NCBI GenBank assembly: GCA_003252535.1
Contig: QKDN01000028.1
Location: forward strand, 1-46,009
Direction: 5' to 3'
DNA: 46,009 nt
DNA from: Campylobacterota bacterium
GTDB taxonomy: Bacteria; Campylobacterota; Campylobacteria; Campylobacterales; Sulfurovaceae
A model generated the notes under the pieces. That model saw only the letters and a program-made list of their open reading frames with translations, did not search any database and was not told the origin of the DNA. How positions within the stretch are numbered: the stretch's first letter is position 1; each line of letters begins with the position of its first letter. The position numbers were made by a program, and so were the translations under genes. This document shows, one piece after another, positions 7,884-16,111 of this stretch.

Positions 7884-10118
7884 ATGTATAACCGCCATTC
7901 AGATCCTTTTTTCGAAGCGCTTGTCAAACTTACTACCAGCTTTGCGGCGCTGAGGGGGAGTGAGTACTATGAAGCGATCTGCCGCTATGTATGCGATCAC
8001 TTCGGTCTCTACGGCTGCTATGTAGGCAGGCTGGACGAAAAGAAGAAAGAGGTCGATGTCCTCGCCGGATGGATCGGTCACGCATCAGCGGAACCATTTT
8101 GCTACAATCTGGCAGGCACCCCCTGTATGAATGTTACCAGGGAGGATTTTGCTATCTATGCAAAAGATGTCCGGAGACTCTTCGAAGATGACAAACTGCT
8201 GCTTGAGCATGAGATCGAAGCCTATGCGGGCGCTTCGCTGCTCAACAGGGAACAGGACACAGTCGGTATTTTCGTCGTACTCTCCAAAAAACCTTTTGAA
8301 GACCCGAAACTGATCGAAAATATCCTCAAGCTCTATGTCGGCAGTCTCAGTGCAGAGCTCGTACGGTTCAGCGCTGAAGAGTGCGAACTCGACCTCAGAC
8401 ATATCGCCTACTACGATCCCCTCACCAAGCTCCCCAACAGGCTCCTGATCACCGACCGTATACAGAGGGCGATCAAGAGCCAGAATGGAGAGAAAGATAT
8501 CGTAGCGATCTGTATGATGGACCTCGACGGGTTCAAGGAGGTCAACGATACCCAGGGGCATGAAGCAGGCGACCAGGTCCTCATCGATGTCGCGCGCAGG
8601 ATCGAATCCCTCATCCGCCCCCATGACACCGTGGCAAGACTCGGCGGGGACGAGTTCGTACTGGTACTGAGCCATATGGAATCCCCGGAGGATGTCGGGA
8701 GGATACTCATGAAGATACTGAGTCTCCTCTCGAAGCCCTATGCCTACAAGGATCAGAGCATCGACAGCATCTCGGCGAGTGTCGGTGTAGCGCTCTATCC
8801 CGATGACAATGTAGACGACGACACGCTCCTCCGCCATGCTGACCAGGCGATGTACAAGGCCAAGGAGAACGGCAAGAACCAGTTCTATTTCTTCGATGCC
8901 GGCGAACACAAAAAGGTCAAAGCGAACTTCAAAGCGCTCAAGAAGATCAAACGGGCCATTGCCAACGGGGAGTTCGAGCTCTATTTCCAGCCCAAGCTCA
9001 ATGCCCACAACCTCAGGATAGAGAGCGCCGAAGTGCTCACAAGGTGGAACCATCCCATCCTCGAAACGCTCTCCCCGAGCGAATTCCTCCCCCTCATCGA
9101 ACACGATGAAGTGGTCTATGATTTTGACGAATGGGTCATCAGGGAGTCCCTGCTCGCCCTCAAACGTCTCAGGGACGAGGGGCGCAACATCAATCTCTCG
9201 GTCAATATCTCTCCCAAGCAGTTCAGGCAGCGGACCTTTGTCAGCAAAGTAAGGGATATCATCGACAAACTGGGGCTCGACCACTCATATCTCAAATCGA
9301 TAGAGTTCGAGATCGTCGAGAGCAACGCGCTCGAGAGCATCAACTATACCAACGATATGATCAGGGAGCTCAAGGAGATCGGTGTGAGCTTCGCGCTCGA
9401 TGATTTCGGTACGGGTTACTCGTCGCTCACCCACCTCAAAGAGCTCAAGATCGACACCATCAAGATCGACAGGAGCTTCATCACCGAAATGCTCCAGAAT
9501 ACCCAGGATATGGCGATCGTGACCGCGATCATTTCTCTCTCGAAGGTATTCCATATCGAAGTGGTCGCCGAGGGGGTAGAGACCATCGAACAGATACTCA
9601 TGCTCCTCGACCTCGGCTGTGACACGATCCAGGGATACCTGCTGAACAAACCTATGGGATATGACAAATTCACCGCCTATCTCGACCGCTATGTCCCCGA
9701 CCCGAGGTGGAGCGTCTCGTTCCATCATCTGCCGCGCCGTGCCGAATTCGAACTTCTCATTGCCCAGAGCAACCACAAGCGGTGGATCGAACTGGTCATC
9801 GAAGCGCTCAAAAACAAGGACCATGAAGCTCTTCCGCAGCTCTCGCACAACGGATGCAGACTCGGTAAATGGATCAAAGGGAGAGGGAAAAGCTATTTCT
9901 CTGAACTTGCCAGCTACAACGAGCTGCGTATCCTTCACAAAAAGATACACTCCGAAGTCAGCATGCTGATCCGCAACCTTGAAAATACAGGGGGCGATCT
10001 CTCAAATGAGGATATACAAAGCATACTCGTCATGAGGAACGAAATGCTCCTGATCATGCAGAGGCTCAAAGAAGAATACAAACTCTCCACATTAAAGAAA
10101 GGAATCAACTATGGCTGA
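7884..10118 (+). CDS. GAF-GGDEF-EAL-CZB c-di-GMP signalling protein
   Basis: 744 aa from ATG 7884, chosen over TTG 7881 because AGGAA sits eight bases ahead. No membrane segment. Residues 1-150 resemble a GAF domain. The GGDEF domain has an intact GGDEF and the RPHD inhibitory site five residues earlier. The EAL domain reads EVL instead of EAL but keeps NISPKQF, DDFGTGYSSL, the lysine in IKID, AEGVE and QGYLLNKP, so phosphodiesterase activity is likely. The C-terminus is a chemoreceptor zinc-binding domain: HxxW, then CRLGKW 23 residues on, then HKKIH 21 residues later, matching the CZB pattern. Zinc, or oxidation of the zinc-Cys site, may therefore tune c-di-GMP level. The stop overlaps the hemerythrin start by 8 bases. 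Confidence 0.9.
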   Translation: MYNRHSDPFFEALVKLTTSFAALRGSEYYEAICRYVCDHFGLYGCYVGRLDEKKKEVDVLAGWIGHASAEPFCYNLAGTPCMNVTREDFAIYAKDVRRLFEDDKLLLEHEIEAYAGASLLNREQDTVGIFVVLSKKPFEDPKLIENILKLYVGSLSAELVRFSAEECELDLRHIAYYDPLTKLPNRLLITDRIQRAIKSQNGEKDIVAICMMDLDGFKEVNDTQGHEAGDQVLIDVARRIESLIRPHDTVARLGGDEFVLVLSHMESPEDVGRILMKILSLLSKPYAYKDQSIDSISASVGVALYPDDNVDDDTLLRHADQAMYKAKENGKNQFYFFDAGEHKKVKANFKALKKIKRAIANGEFELYFQPKLNAHNLRIESAEVLTRWNHPILETLSPSEFLPLIEHDEVVYDFDEWVIRESLLALKRLRDEGRNINLSVNISPKQFRQRTFVSKVRDIIDKLGLDHSYLKSIEFEIVESNALESINYTNDMIRELKEIGVSFALDDFGTGYSSLTHLKELKIDTIKIDRSFITEMLQNTQDMAIVTAIISLSKVFHIEVVAEGVETIEQILMLLDLGCDTIQGYLLNKPMGYDKFTAYLDRYVPDPRWSVSFHHLPRRAEFELLIAQSNHKRWIELVIEALKNKDHEALPQLSHNGCRLGKWIKGRGKSYFSELASYNELRILHKKIHSEVSMLIRNLENTGGDLSNEDIQSILVMRNEMLLIMQRLKEEYKLSTLKKGINYG

Positions 10119-10545
10119 TGCACTAGATGAAATAAAATGGAATACCGATTATGAAACAGGTGTCGAGGAGATAGACGAGCAGCACCAGATACTCGTCAAT
10201 ACCCTCAATGAAGCCAACAAGCTCCTTGCTAAAGAGTGTACACTGGAAAACCTCCAGAACATCACCAAGGACCTTCTGAGCTATGCCCTCTATCACTTCG
10301 AGACCGAAGAGGAGCTCATGCAGGATTATAACTATGAAGATGCACACCCTACGGATTTCAACAACCATATGAAGCAGCACAGGGTTTTTTCGGCCAAAGT
10401 GGTCGAGGTGCGCGACTCGCTCAAGGCCGGCAACCTCATAGAACGTGAAGAGCTCATCAGCTTCCTGCTCAACTGGCTCATCAACCATATCAATAAAACA
10501 GACAAGAAGCTCGGTATCTTCCTGCAATCTAAAAATGTCAAATAA
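10111..10545 (+). CDS. Bacteriohemerythrin
   Basis: 144 aa single-domain hemerythrin with all seven di-iron ligands: H25, H62, E66, H86, H90, H126 and D131, with normal spacing (HxxxE, HxxxH, HxxxxD). Family members bind O2 reversibly or sense oxygen or redox state in the cytoplasm. It overlaps the end of the EAL-CZB gene by 8 bases and has GAAAGGAA just upstream, so the two are co-translated. This suggests oxygen supply or sensing linked to c-di-GMP. Confidence 0.93.
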   Translation: MADALDEIKWNTDYETGVEEIDEQHQILVNTLNEANKLLAKECTLENLQNITKDLLSYALYHFETEEELMQDYNYEDAHPTDFNNHMKQHRVFSAKVVEVRDSLKAGNLIEREELISFLLNWLINHINKTDKKLGIFLQSKNVK

Positions 10546-10557
10546 AGGAGCATAAAC

Positions 10558-10842
10558 ATGACGATCACAAAAGAAGTAACTTTCGTAGCGAAAGAAGAGA
10601 CGATAGAGGAGCTCAAAGCGCTCCTTGCCACAATGGTGGAAACCTCACGTGCCGAGGACGGCTGTCTCTTCTACTATATCCACCAGATGATCGATCGGCC
10701 GACCACATTCGTCGTCCTCGAGAGCTGGAGGGACGAAGCGGCGCTTGAGGGGCACAAGAACTCACCCCACTACCTCCACTACAAGGCGAATTTCGAGCCG
10801 TTCACCGCAGACAAATCCTCCTGGGAACTCCAGGCGATCTAG
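10558..10842 (+). CDS. ABM-fold (YgiN-like) putative monooxygenase
   Basis: 94 aa, the size of antibiotic-biosynthesis-monooxygenase (ABM) dimeric ferredoxin-like proteins. Typical features are EDGCLFYYIHQ, FVVLESWRDEAALEGH and HKNSPHY. Family members include quinol monooxygenases and haem degraders, so the substrate is open. AGGAG lies seven bases before ATG, and it starts 12 bases after hemerythrin in the same operon. Its TAG stop shares CTAG with the stop of the convergent patatin gene. Confidence 0.8.
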   Translation: MTITKEVTFVAKEETIEELKALLATMVETSRAEDGCLFYYIHQMIDRPTTFVVLESWRDEAALEGHKNSPHYLHYKANFEPFTADKSSWELQAI

Positions 10843-11699
10843 CCAAGCACCTCTCCTGCCCTGCGGTATCCCAGGGTGATCATCTCATCAGCCCTGTCAA
10901 AGTCCAGAGTTCCACAGGCATTCCTGTGTATCTCTATCGTAAAGTCCGGCGGGTATGCAGCCAGCTTTTGCCTGGCGATAGTGCTCTGCATCGCATCGAG
11001 CGACTGGTTGGCAATGTCGTAGAATCCCGGATCGACCCCGTTCCCCGGGAGGAGCGAGCTCCTGAGCTTCTCTATGTAGTTCCCGATCTTCTCCCGAAAA
11101 TCCCTGTCGCTTTTGCTATCCGAGCGCTTTGGCTTCTCTCCATCCTGCGGTTTCGGCCGACCGCCCAGGTTGACCGCTATGGTCAGATCGCTTTCGTCGC
11201 CGAACGTAGGGGCTATGGGGACGGGATTGAGGACACCGCCGTCTATAAGTGGACGTCCGTTGTATCTGTAGGGCGTGAAGAACATCGGCATAGATATCGA
11301 CGCTCGGATCGCATCGAAGAGCCTGCCGCTGTTGATCCATACCTCTTTCTCCTGTTGCAGATCGGTCGCTACAGCGGTGAATCGTATCGGCAGCTCCTCG
11401 ATATGCTGCTCTCCCACAAGGTCTATAAGTGTCTCGATGATCTTATCCCCTTTGACAAGACCGCTTTTATTCCATGAGAGATCGAGGAGGGTCATGATAT
11501 CGAGCTTGTCGATCGCCCGTACCCACCTCTCATATTCATCGAGTTTGCCCGCAGCATAGATACCCCCTACAAGCGCACCCATCGAACTGCCTGATATCGA
11601 TACGATCCTGTAACCGTTCTCTTCGAGCCAGCGGATCACCCCTATATGTGCCAGACCTCTGGCCCCGCCGCTGCCCAGTACCAACGATATGCTCTTCAT
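10839..11699 (-). CDS. Patatin-like phospholipase (RssA/YchK-like)
   Basis: 286 aa from ATG 11699, where AAGGAG sits just upstream; a longer start at 11729 lacks this. The oxyanion loop GSGGARG (residues 9-15), the GxSxG motif with Ser39 and the DGG motif with Asp153 give the Ser-Asp dyad. No signal peptide, so it is probably a cytoplasmic acyl-ester hydrolase of membrane lipids. It ends tail-to-tail with the ABM gene, sharing four bases. Confidence 0.88.
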   Translation of the reverse strand: MKSISLVLGSGGARGLAHIGVIRWLEENGYRIVSISGSSMGALVGGIYAAGKLDEYERWVRAIDKLDIMTLLDLSWNKSGLVKGDKIIETLIDLVGEQHIEELPIRFTAVATDLQQEKEVWINSGRLFDAIRASISMPMFFTPYRYNGRPLIDGGVLNPVPIAPTFGDESDLTIAVNLGGRPKPQDGEKPKRSDSKSDRDFREKIGNYIEKLRSSLLPGNGVDPGFYDIANQSLDAMQSTIARQKLAAYPPDFTIEIHRNACGTLDFDRADEMITLGYRRAGEVLG

Positions 11700-11777
11700 A
11701 GTGCTCCTTTGTCCAAGAGTCTGCACCATTATAGCCTGTATGAATAAGTAAAAAGATGAAAAGAATGTATGAGGAAA

Positions 11778-11807
11778 GAAAAAATGCCGCCCGGAAGCCC
11801 GGACAGC
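11778..11807 (-). terminator. Rho-independent terminator of glnA
   Basis: On the minus strand a 9-pair stem (GCTGTCCGG with CCGGGCGGC, two G-U pairs) closes a GCTT loop, followed by a T-rich run. It starts seven bases after the glnA stop and separates glnA from the patatin gene. Confidence 0.8.
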
Positions 11808-11813
11808 GGGAGA

Positions 11814-13247
11814 TTAGCAAGAGTAAGTTGAGATATACTCGTATGCAGTCGGTCTACCTTCTACCGGAGTTACGTGTCTTCCGAACTGGTAGCTGACATA
11901 AGTGCTGACAAACTCTTCATTCATGATAGGAGCAAGGAACTCGTGATCGTTCTCAAGACCTTCAAGCGCTTCTCTGAATGAGTTTGGAAGCTCAGGGATT
12001 CTTCTCTCTTTGAGCTCTTCTCTTGTGAGTTCGAAAAGGTCTTCGTTGAATGGACCTACGAGCTCATAACCGCCTTTTTTGATACCGTCGATACCTGCCA
12101 TCATAAGAACAGCGAAGCAGAGGTATGGGTTGGATGTTGAATCTGGGAATCTTGTTTCGATTCTTGTCGATTTCTCACCTGCACCGTATGGGATACGGCA
12201 AGCAGCCGATCTGTTCTGGCTTGAGTAAGTGAGGATTCTTGGAGCTTCGAAGCCCGGGAGAAGTCTCTTGTATGAGTTTGTAGAAGCGTTCGTGAATGCT
12301 GCTACTGCATCTTTGTGTGCGAAGATACCGCTGAGGTAGTCAAGCGCCATTTTAGAAAGATTTGCATATTCGCCTTCTTTGTAGAAGAGGTTTTTGCCGT
12401 CTTTCCAGATAGACTGGTGTACGTGCTGACCGTTACCGTTGTCGTTGTAGATCGGTTTTGGCATGAATGTAGCTGTTTTACCGTTGAGGTGTGCTACCAT
12501 TTTGACTACATACTTGTACTTCTGGACATTGTCCGCAGCAGTGATCATGTCGCCGAATACAACACCGATCTCACCCTGTGCCTGTGCAACTTCGTGGTGA
12601 CCGAGAACTACTTCGAGACCTACGTCTTCAAGGATCTGCATCATTTCAGCTCTGAGGTCTACCTGTGAGTCTGTTGGCATTACCGGGAAGTAACCACCCT
12701 TGATTCTTGGTCTGTGACCTGTGTTGCCGATCTCAGGGTTGTTGTGAGCATCTGCCCAGTGACCTTCGTCTGACTCGACTCTGAACATCTGAGTATTGTC
12801 TTTGTCTTCGATTACAACGCTGTCAAATACGAAGAATTCGTTTTCAGGACCGAAGTAAGCGACATCGCCGATACCCTGTGCATCAAGATATGCAAGTGCT
12901 TTCTTGGCGATCGATCTTGGACATTTTGCATAAAGCTCGTTCTTGTAAATGTCGTAAACATCACAGATGACGATTACTGTGCTGTCTGCTGTGAACGGAT
13001 CGAGGAACGCAGTCGGTACATCAGGCTTGAGAAGCATATCCGACTGGTTGATCGGCTGCCAGTTCTCGATAGATGATCCGTCAAAAGGTACGCCTGCTTC
13101 AAGCATTTCAGCGCTTACCGCTTTAAGCATATATGTGACATGATGCCATGCACCCTTGATATCTGAAAATCTGAAGTCTACAAACTGAACTTCATTTGCC
13201 TCACAGAACTGATAGAATTCTTCGATACTATTGACGAATTTACCCAT
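11814..13247 (-). CDS. glnA: Glutamine synthetase type I
   Basis: 477 aa, full length. It makes glutamine from glutamate, ammonia and ATP as a cytoplasmic dodecamer. Typical blocks include FDGSSIENW, the catalytic-loop region with GPENEFFVFD, NGNGQHVHQS and NRSAACRIPY. At the place of the adenylylated tyrosine (E. coli NLYDLP) it reads DLFELT, with Phe at residue 405, so GlnE-type control cannot work; the same Phe variant is known from Helicobacter. GGAG lies six bases before ATG. The 5' region has a TATACT-like -10 at 13281-13286 (minus strand) and no sigma-54 motif. Codon choice differs from neighbours (more TCT, GCT, GTT), as expected for high expression. Confidence 0.97.
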   Translation of the reverse strand: MGKFVNSIEEFYQFCEANEVQFVDFRFSDIKGAWHHVTYMLKAVSAEMLEAGVPFDGSSIENWQPINQSDMLLKPDVPTAFLDPFTADSTVIVICDVYDIYKNELYAKCPRSIAKKALAYLDAQGIGDVAYFGPENEFFVFDSVVIEDKDNTQMFRVESDEGHWADAHNNPEIGNTGHRPRIKGGYFPVMPTDSQVDLRAEMMQILEDVGLEVVLGHHEVAQAQGEIGVVFGDMITAADNVQKYKYVVKMVAHLNGKTATFMPKPIYNDNGNGQHVHQSIWKDGKNLFYKEGEYANLSKMALDYLSGIFAHKDAVAAFTNASTNSYKRLLPGFEAPRILTYSSQNRSAACRIPYGAGEKSTRIETRFPDSTSNPYLCFAVLMMAGIDGIKKGGYELVGPFNEDLFELTREELKERRIPELPNSFREALEGLENDHEFLAPIMNEEFVSTYVSYQFGRHVTPVEGRPTAYEYISTYSC

Positions 13248-13320
13248 GTAATCTCCTAACTATATTTTTTGTTAATCAACAGTATATCTGTTTTTTTAAA
13301 AAACTATCTTTGAATGTTGC

Positions 13321-14100
13321 CTAAAAATTCACCAATTCTCTCTGCCGATTTCGAAATACGGCTGCTTTGCCGAAACCGACCGCTTTGGCGAGGCTGACAG
13401 CCTCTTCGTAGGCGAATCCCACCTGCTCCACGCTGTGGGCATCGGAGCCGAACGTGATCCCTATACCCATATCGTACGCCTCTTCCAGAAGCATCTTCGA
13501 CGGGTAGAGCTCCCCTATCGGTTTGCGCAGCCCTGCGGCATTGATCTCGAGTGCCATGCCGCTCTTTTTGATCGCTTGCAGCGCATCCCTTGCAAGGAGC
13601 CTGATGTCCCCTTTTGGCAGGTATTTGAAGACCTTGATGAGATCGAGGTGCCCGACGATATCGAACTTCCCGCTCAGCGCCATCGCTTCCACCGCCTCGA
13701 AATAGGCCTGCCACACCTCATCGACATCCCGCTCTTTCCAGCCCCCGAGGAACTCCGGGTTGTCGAAGCTCCACTTGTCGATGAAATGGACAGAGCCGAT
13801 CAGGTAGTCGACATCGGCGCCCAGCACCCGCTCGTCCATATGCCCCGGCAGCCAGTCCACCTCGTAGCCGAGCACTATCTCGATATCATCCTTATACTGT
13901 GCTTTCGCTGCCAGTATCTGTGCTTCATACTCCTGCATCTGCCCGAACTCCAGACGGTACTTCGGGTCGAAATCCATCGGCGCGTGTTCGCTGAAGCCGT
14001 AGAGATCGATCCCCAGCTCTATCGCCCTCTCAATATACTCGCCGACGCTCCCCTCGGCATGGTTGCACAGGGTGGTGTGGTTGTGGATATCTACACGCAT
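13321..14100 (-). CDS. hisK: PHP-family histidinol-phosphatase
   Basis: 259 aa, the length of HisK/HisJ PHP phosphatases. Metal-binding motifs are HxH (H6, H8), a following FSEHAP, GYEVDW, the GSVH motif and GSDAH near the end. It removes phosphate from histidinol phosphate in histidine synthesis. It starts three bases after the pyk stop with GAAGGAG inside the pyk end, so the two are co-transcribed. No other his gene is in the window; other PHP phosphoesterase activities cannot be excluded. Confidence 0.82.
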   Translation of the reverse strand: MRVDIHNHTTLCNHAEGSVGEYIERAIELGIDLYGFSEHAPMDFDPKYRLEFGQMQEYEAQILAAKAQYKDDIEIVLGYEVDWLPGHMDERVLGADVDYLIGSVHFIDKWSFDNPEFLGGWKERDVDEVWQAYFEAVEAMALSGKFDIVGHLDLIKVFKYLPKGDIRLLARDALQAIKKSGMALEINAAGLRKPIGELYPSKMLLEEAYDMGIGITFGSDAHSVEQVGFAYEEAVSLAKAVGFGKAAVFRNRQRELVNF

Positions 14101-14103
14101 CGT

Positions 14104-15564
14104 CTACTCCTTCCTCCCATATTTTTCCTGGTAGCCCGGCATCTCGTTCGGGGTGATCACTTTGATCATATTGGTCCTCCCCGATACCCCGACACAGTCG
14201 CCGGCGGTGAGGATATAGCTCTTCTCCTCCCCGAAAACACCCCTCTCAAGCCCCTCGTCGATCACCTCTTCTATCATTGCCGTAAGGTCTTTCTCCTTGT
14301 CCAGGGTGAAGGCGGGGACAACGCCCCATACCAGCGTGAGCCTCGACGCGATACGTTTATCATGAGTGACGGCGTAGATGGTATGGCTCGGACGGTAGCG
14401 CGCCTTTTTCCTCGCCGATGCGCCCGAAGATGTCACCGCAATGATCCCGGCACACTCGATGGTCTGTGAAAGTCTGACGGCAGACTCGTCGAGATGGTCT
14501 CCCGCATCGAAGTAGTCGTAGTGCCAGTACCTGTGGTATTTGAAATAGCGTTCGGCACCCTGGATCGTCTTGACCATCGTCTCCACGGCAAGGACAGGAT
14601 TGTGCCCCACGGCGCTCTCCTCGGAGAGCATCACCGCGTCGGTACCGTCATGGACCGCATTGGCGATATCGGATATCTCTGCCCTGGTCGCGCTCTCCTT
14701 GGTTGTCATCGAGAGGAGCATCTGGGTGGCGGTGATGACGGGCTTGTGTGCGTTGTTGGCTTTCTGGATCAGCATCTTCTGGGTATTTGGCACCTCGTAG
14801 TAGGGTATCTCGATCCCCAGGTCGCCACGCGCCACCATCAGTCCGTCGCTCTCCGCGAGGATATCGTCGATTGCCTCGATGGCATCGAACTTCTCGATCT
14901 TGGCTATGAGCTGCGTATCGCCGCCGAGCGATTCGACCAGCTTCCTCGCCCGACGCATATCGTCCGCGCTCTGGACGAAAGAGATCGCCATATAGTCCAC
15001 CCCGTTCTTCACGCCCCATTCGATATCTTTTCGATCCTTCGGAGTGAGGACATCGATGCCGAGCCGGGTATTGGGGAAGTTGACCCCCTTGCGCGACGAG
15101 AGGAGTCCTTCGTTCTCCACTTCGACCCTGACACCCTCGCCGGTGATCTCGCTCACTACCGCCCTGATCGCCCCGTCGCAGAGGTAGATCGCATCACCCA
15201 GTCTGAGCTGATCCAGTATAGAGGGCTGTGAGATCGTCAGGGTGTAGTTCCCCTCAGAGACCTTCTCCCCGATCATCTCATCCCTGACGAAGAGCATAGT
15301 GTCGCCGCTTCGGAGGACGAAATCATCCTCCAGCTTCCCCACCCTGATCTTGGGACCGCTGATATCCTGCAACACCCCCGTGATAAGCCCCGTATCGCTG
15401 ACAGCCTGCCGGATACGGCCGAGCACTTCAGAGTGATATTCATGAGAGCCGTGGCTGAAATTGAGTCTGAAGAGATTGACCCCTGCACGGATCAGCGCAG
15501 TGATCATTTCGAGCGAATCTGATGCAGGTCCGAGAGTAGCGACGATCTTGGTTCGTTTTTTCAT
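14104..15564 (-). CDS. pyk: Pyruvate kinase
   Basis: 486 aa, normal length. Signatures are TKIVATLGPASD at the start, NFSHGSHEYH, QDISGPKIRVG, the active-site lysine segment LIAKIEKFDAIE, MVARGDLGIEIP and ITATQMLLSM. It converts phosphoenolpyruvate and ADP to pyruvate and ATP. GGTGGAGAAACT precedes ATG. First gene of a pyk-hisK operon. Confidence 0.97.
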   Translation of the reverse strand: MKKRTKIVATLGPASDSLEMITALIRAGVNLFRLNFSHGSHEYHSEVLGRIRQAVSDTGLITGVLQDISGPKIRVGKLEDDFVLRSGDTMLFVRDEMIGEKVSEGNYTLTISQPSILDQLRLGDAIYLCDGAIRAVVSEITGEGVRVEVENEGLLSSRKGVNFPNTRLGIDVLTPKDRKDIEWGVKNGVDYMAISFVQSADDMRRARKLVESLGGDTQLIAKIEKFDAIEAIDDILAESDGLMVARGDLGIEIPYYEVPNTQKMLIQKANNAHKPVITATQMLLSMTTKESATRAEISDIANAVHDGTDAVMLSEESAVGHNPVLAVETMVKTIQGAERYFKYHRYWHYDYFDAGDHLDESAVRLSQTIECAGIIAVTSSGASARKKARYRPSHTIYAVTHDKRIASRLTLVWGVVPAFTLDKEKDLTAMIEEVIDEGLERGVFGEEKSYILTAGDCVGVSGRTNMIKVITPNEMPGYQEKYGRKE

Positions 15565-15652
15565 AGTTTCTCCACCTAAAGTATTAGGGGAATTCTAGCA
15601 GAAAAATCTCTCAAATCGTGCAATCTCCCGATGAAAAATGAGGCGATTGACC

Positions 15653-16099
15653 TTACGGCAGCTTTCCGCCCCTCACACAGCGTACATTCATACTCAGGCT
15701 CTTTGTGCCGGTGGCATCTCCTCCGTAATCGTACTTGACAAGCCATGCTTTCGTCTTGTCCGAAGCGTATGTCGTAGAGCTCCAGTAGTGCATGCTCTGG
15801 GAGTTGTAAACGAATACGCTGCTCAGTGCCGGGTTGTATACGCTCCTGTCGGCAAGATAGTAGAGCTCACTGATATTGGGGAGCCTCCAGTCGTCATACC
15901 CATCGAGGGGAAGCAATGTACAGTAGTCGATCGCCCCCTCCCATGTCGTCACGGTAGTATTCGCCTCCTCATTGTCCTGCCATTGCAACCCGGTCAGTTT
16001 GTCAGTGACGATCTTGGCCACATTGTCCCTCTCATACCTTGCGCCCGCAGCCTCTGCCAACCCGCTGAGCACGCAAAGCAGTATCACTATATGTTTCAT
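15653..16099 (-). CDS. Secreted DUF1566-domain protein
   Basis: 148 aa with a signal peptide (residues 1-18, cut near AEA-AGA) and one DUF1566 domain: LTGLQWQD, WEGAIDYC, DWRLPNISELYYLAD, YWSSTTYA and MNVRCVRGG. The domain is common in exported proteins of aquatic bacteria, with a C-type-lectin-like look; its ligand is unknown. It lies 12 bases after the larger DUF1566 lipoprotein and ends with a similar VRCVR(S/G)G tail, so the two are probably co-expressed relatives. Confidence 0.8.
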   Translation of the reverse strand: MKHIVILLCVLSGLAEAAGARYERDNVAKIVTDKLTGLQWQDNEEANTTVTTWEGAIDYCTLLPLDGYDDWRLPNISELYYLADRSVYNPALSSVFVYNSQSMHYWSSTTYASDKTKAWLVKYDYGGDATGTKSLSMNVRCVRGGKLP

Positions 16100-16111
16100 A
16101 TTCCCCTCCTT

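Noticed and set aside
11536-11820. 94-codon minus-strand frame between glnA and patatin
   Set aside because: It spans the glnA terminator and the patatin start in a different frame, with no coding features.
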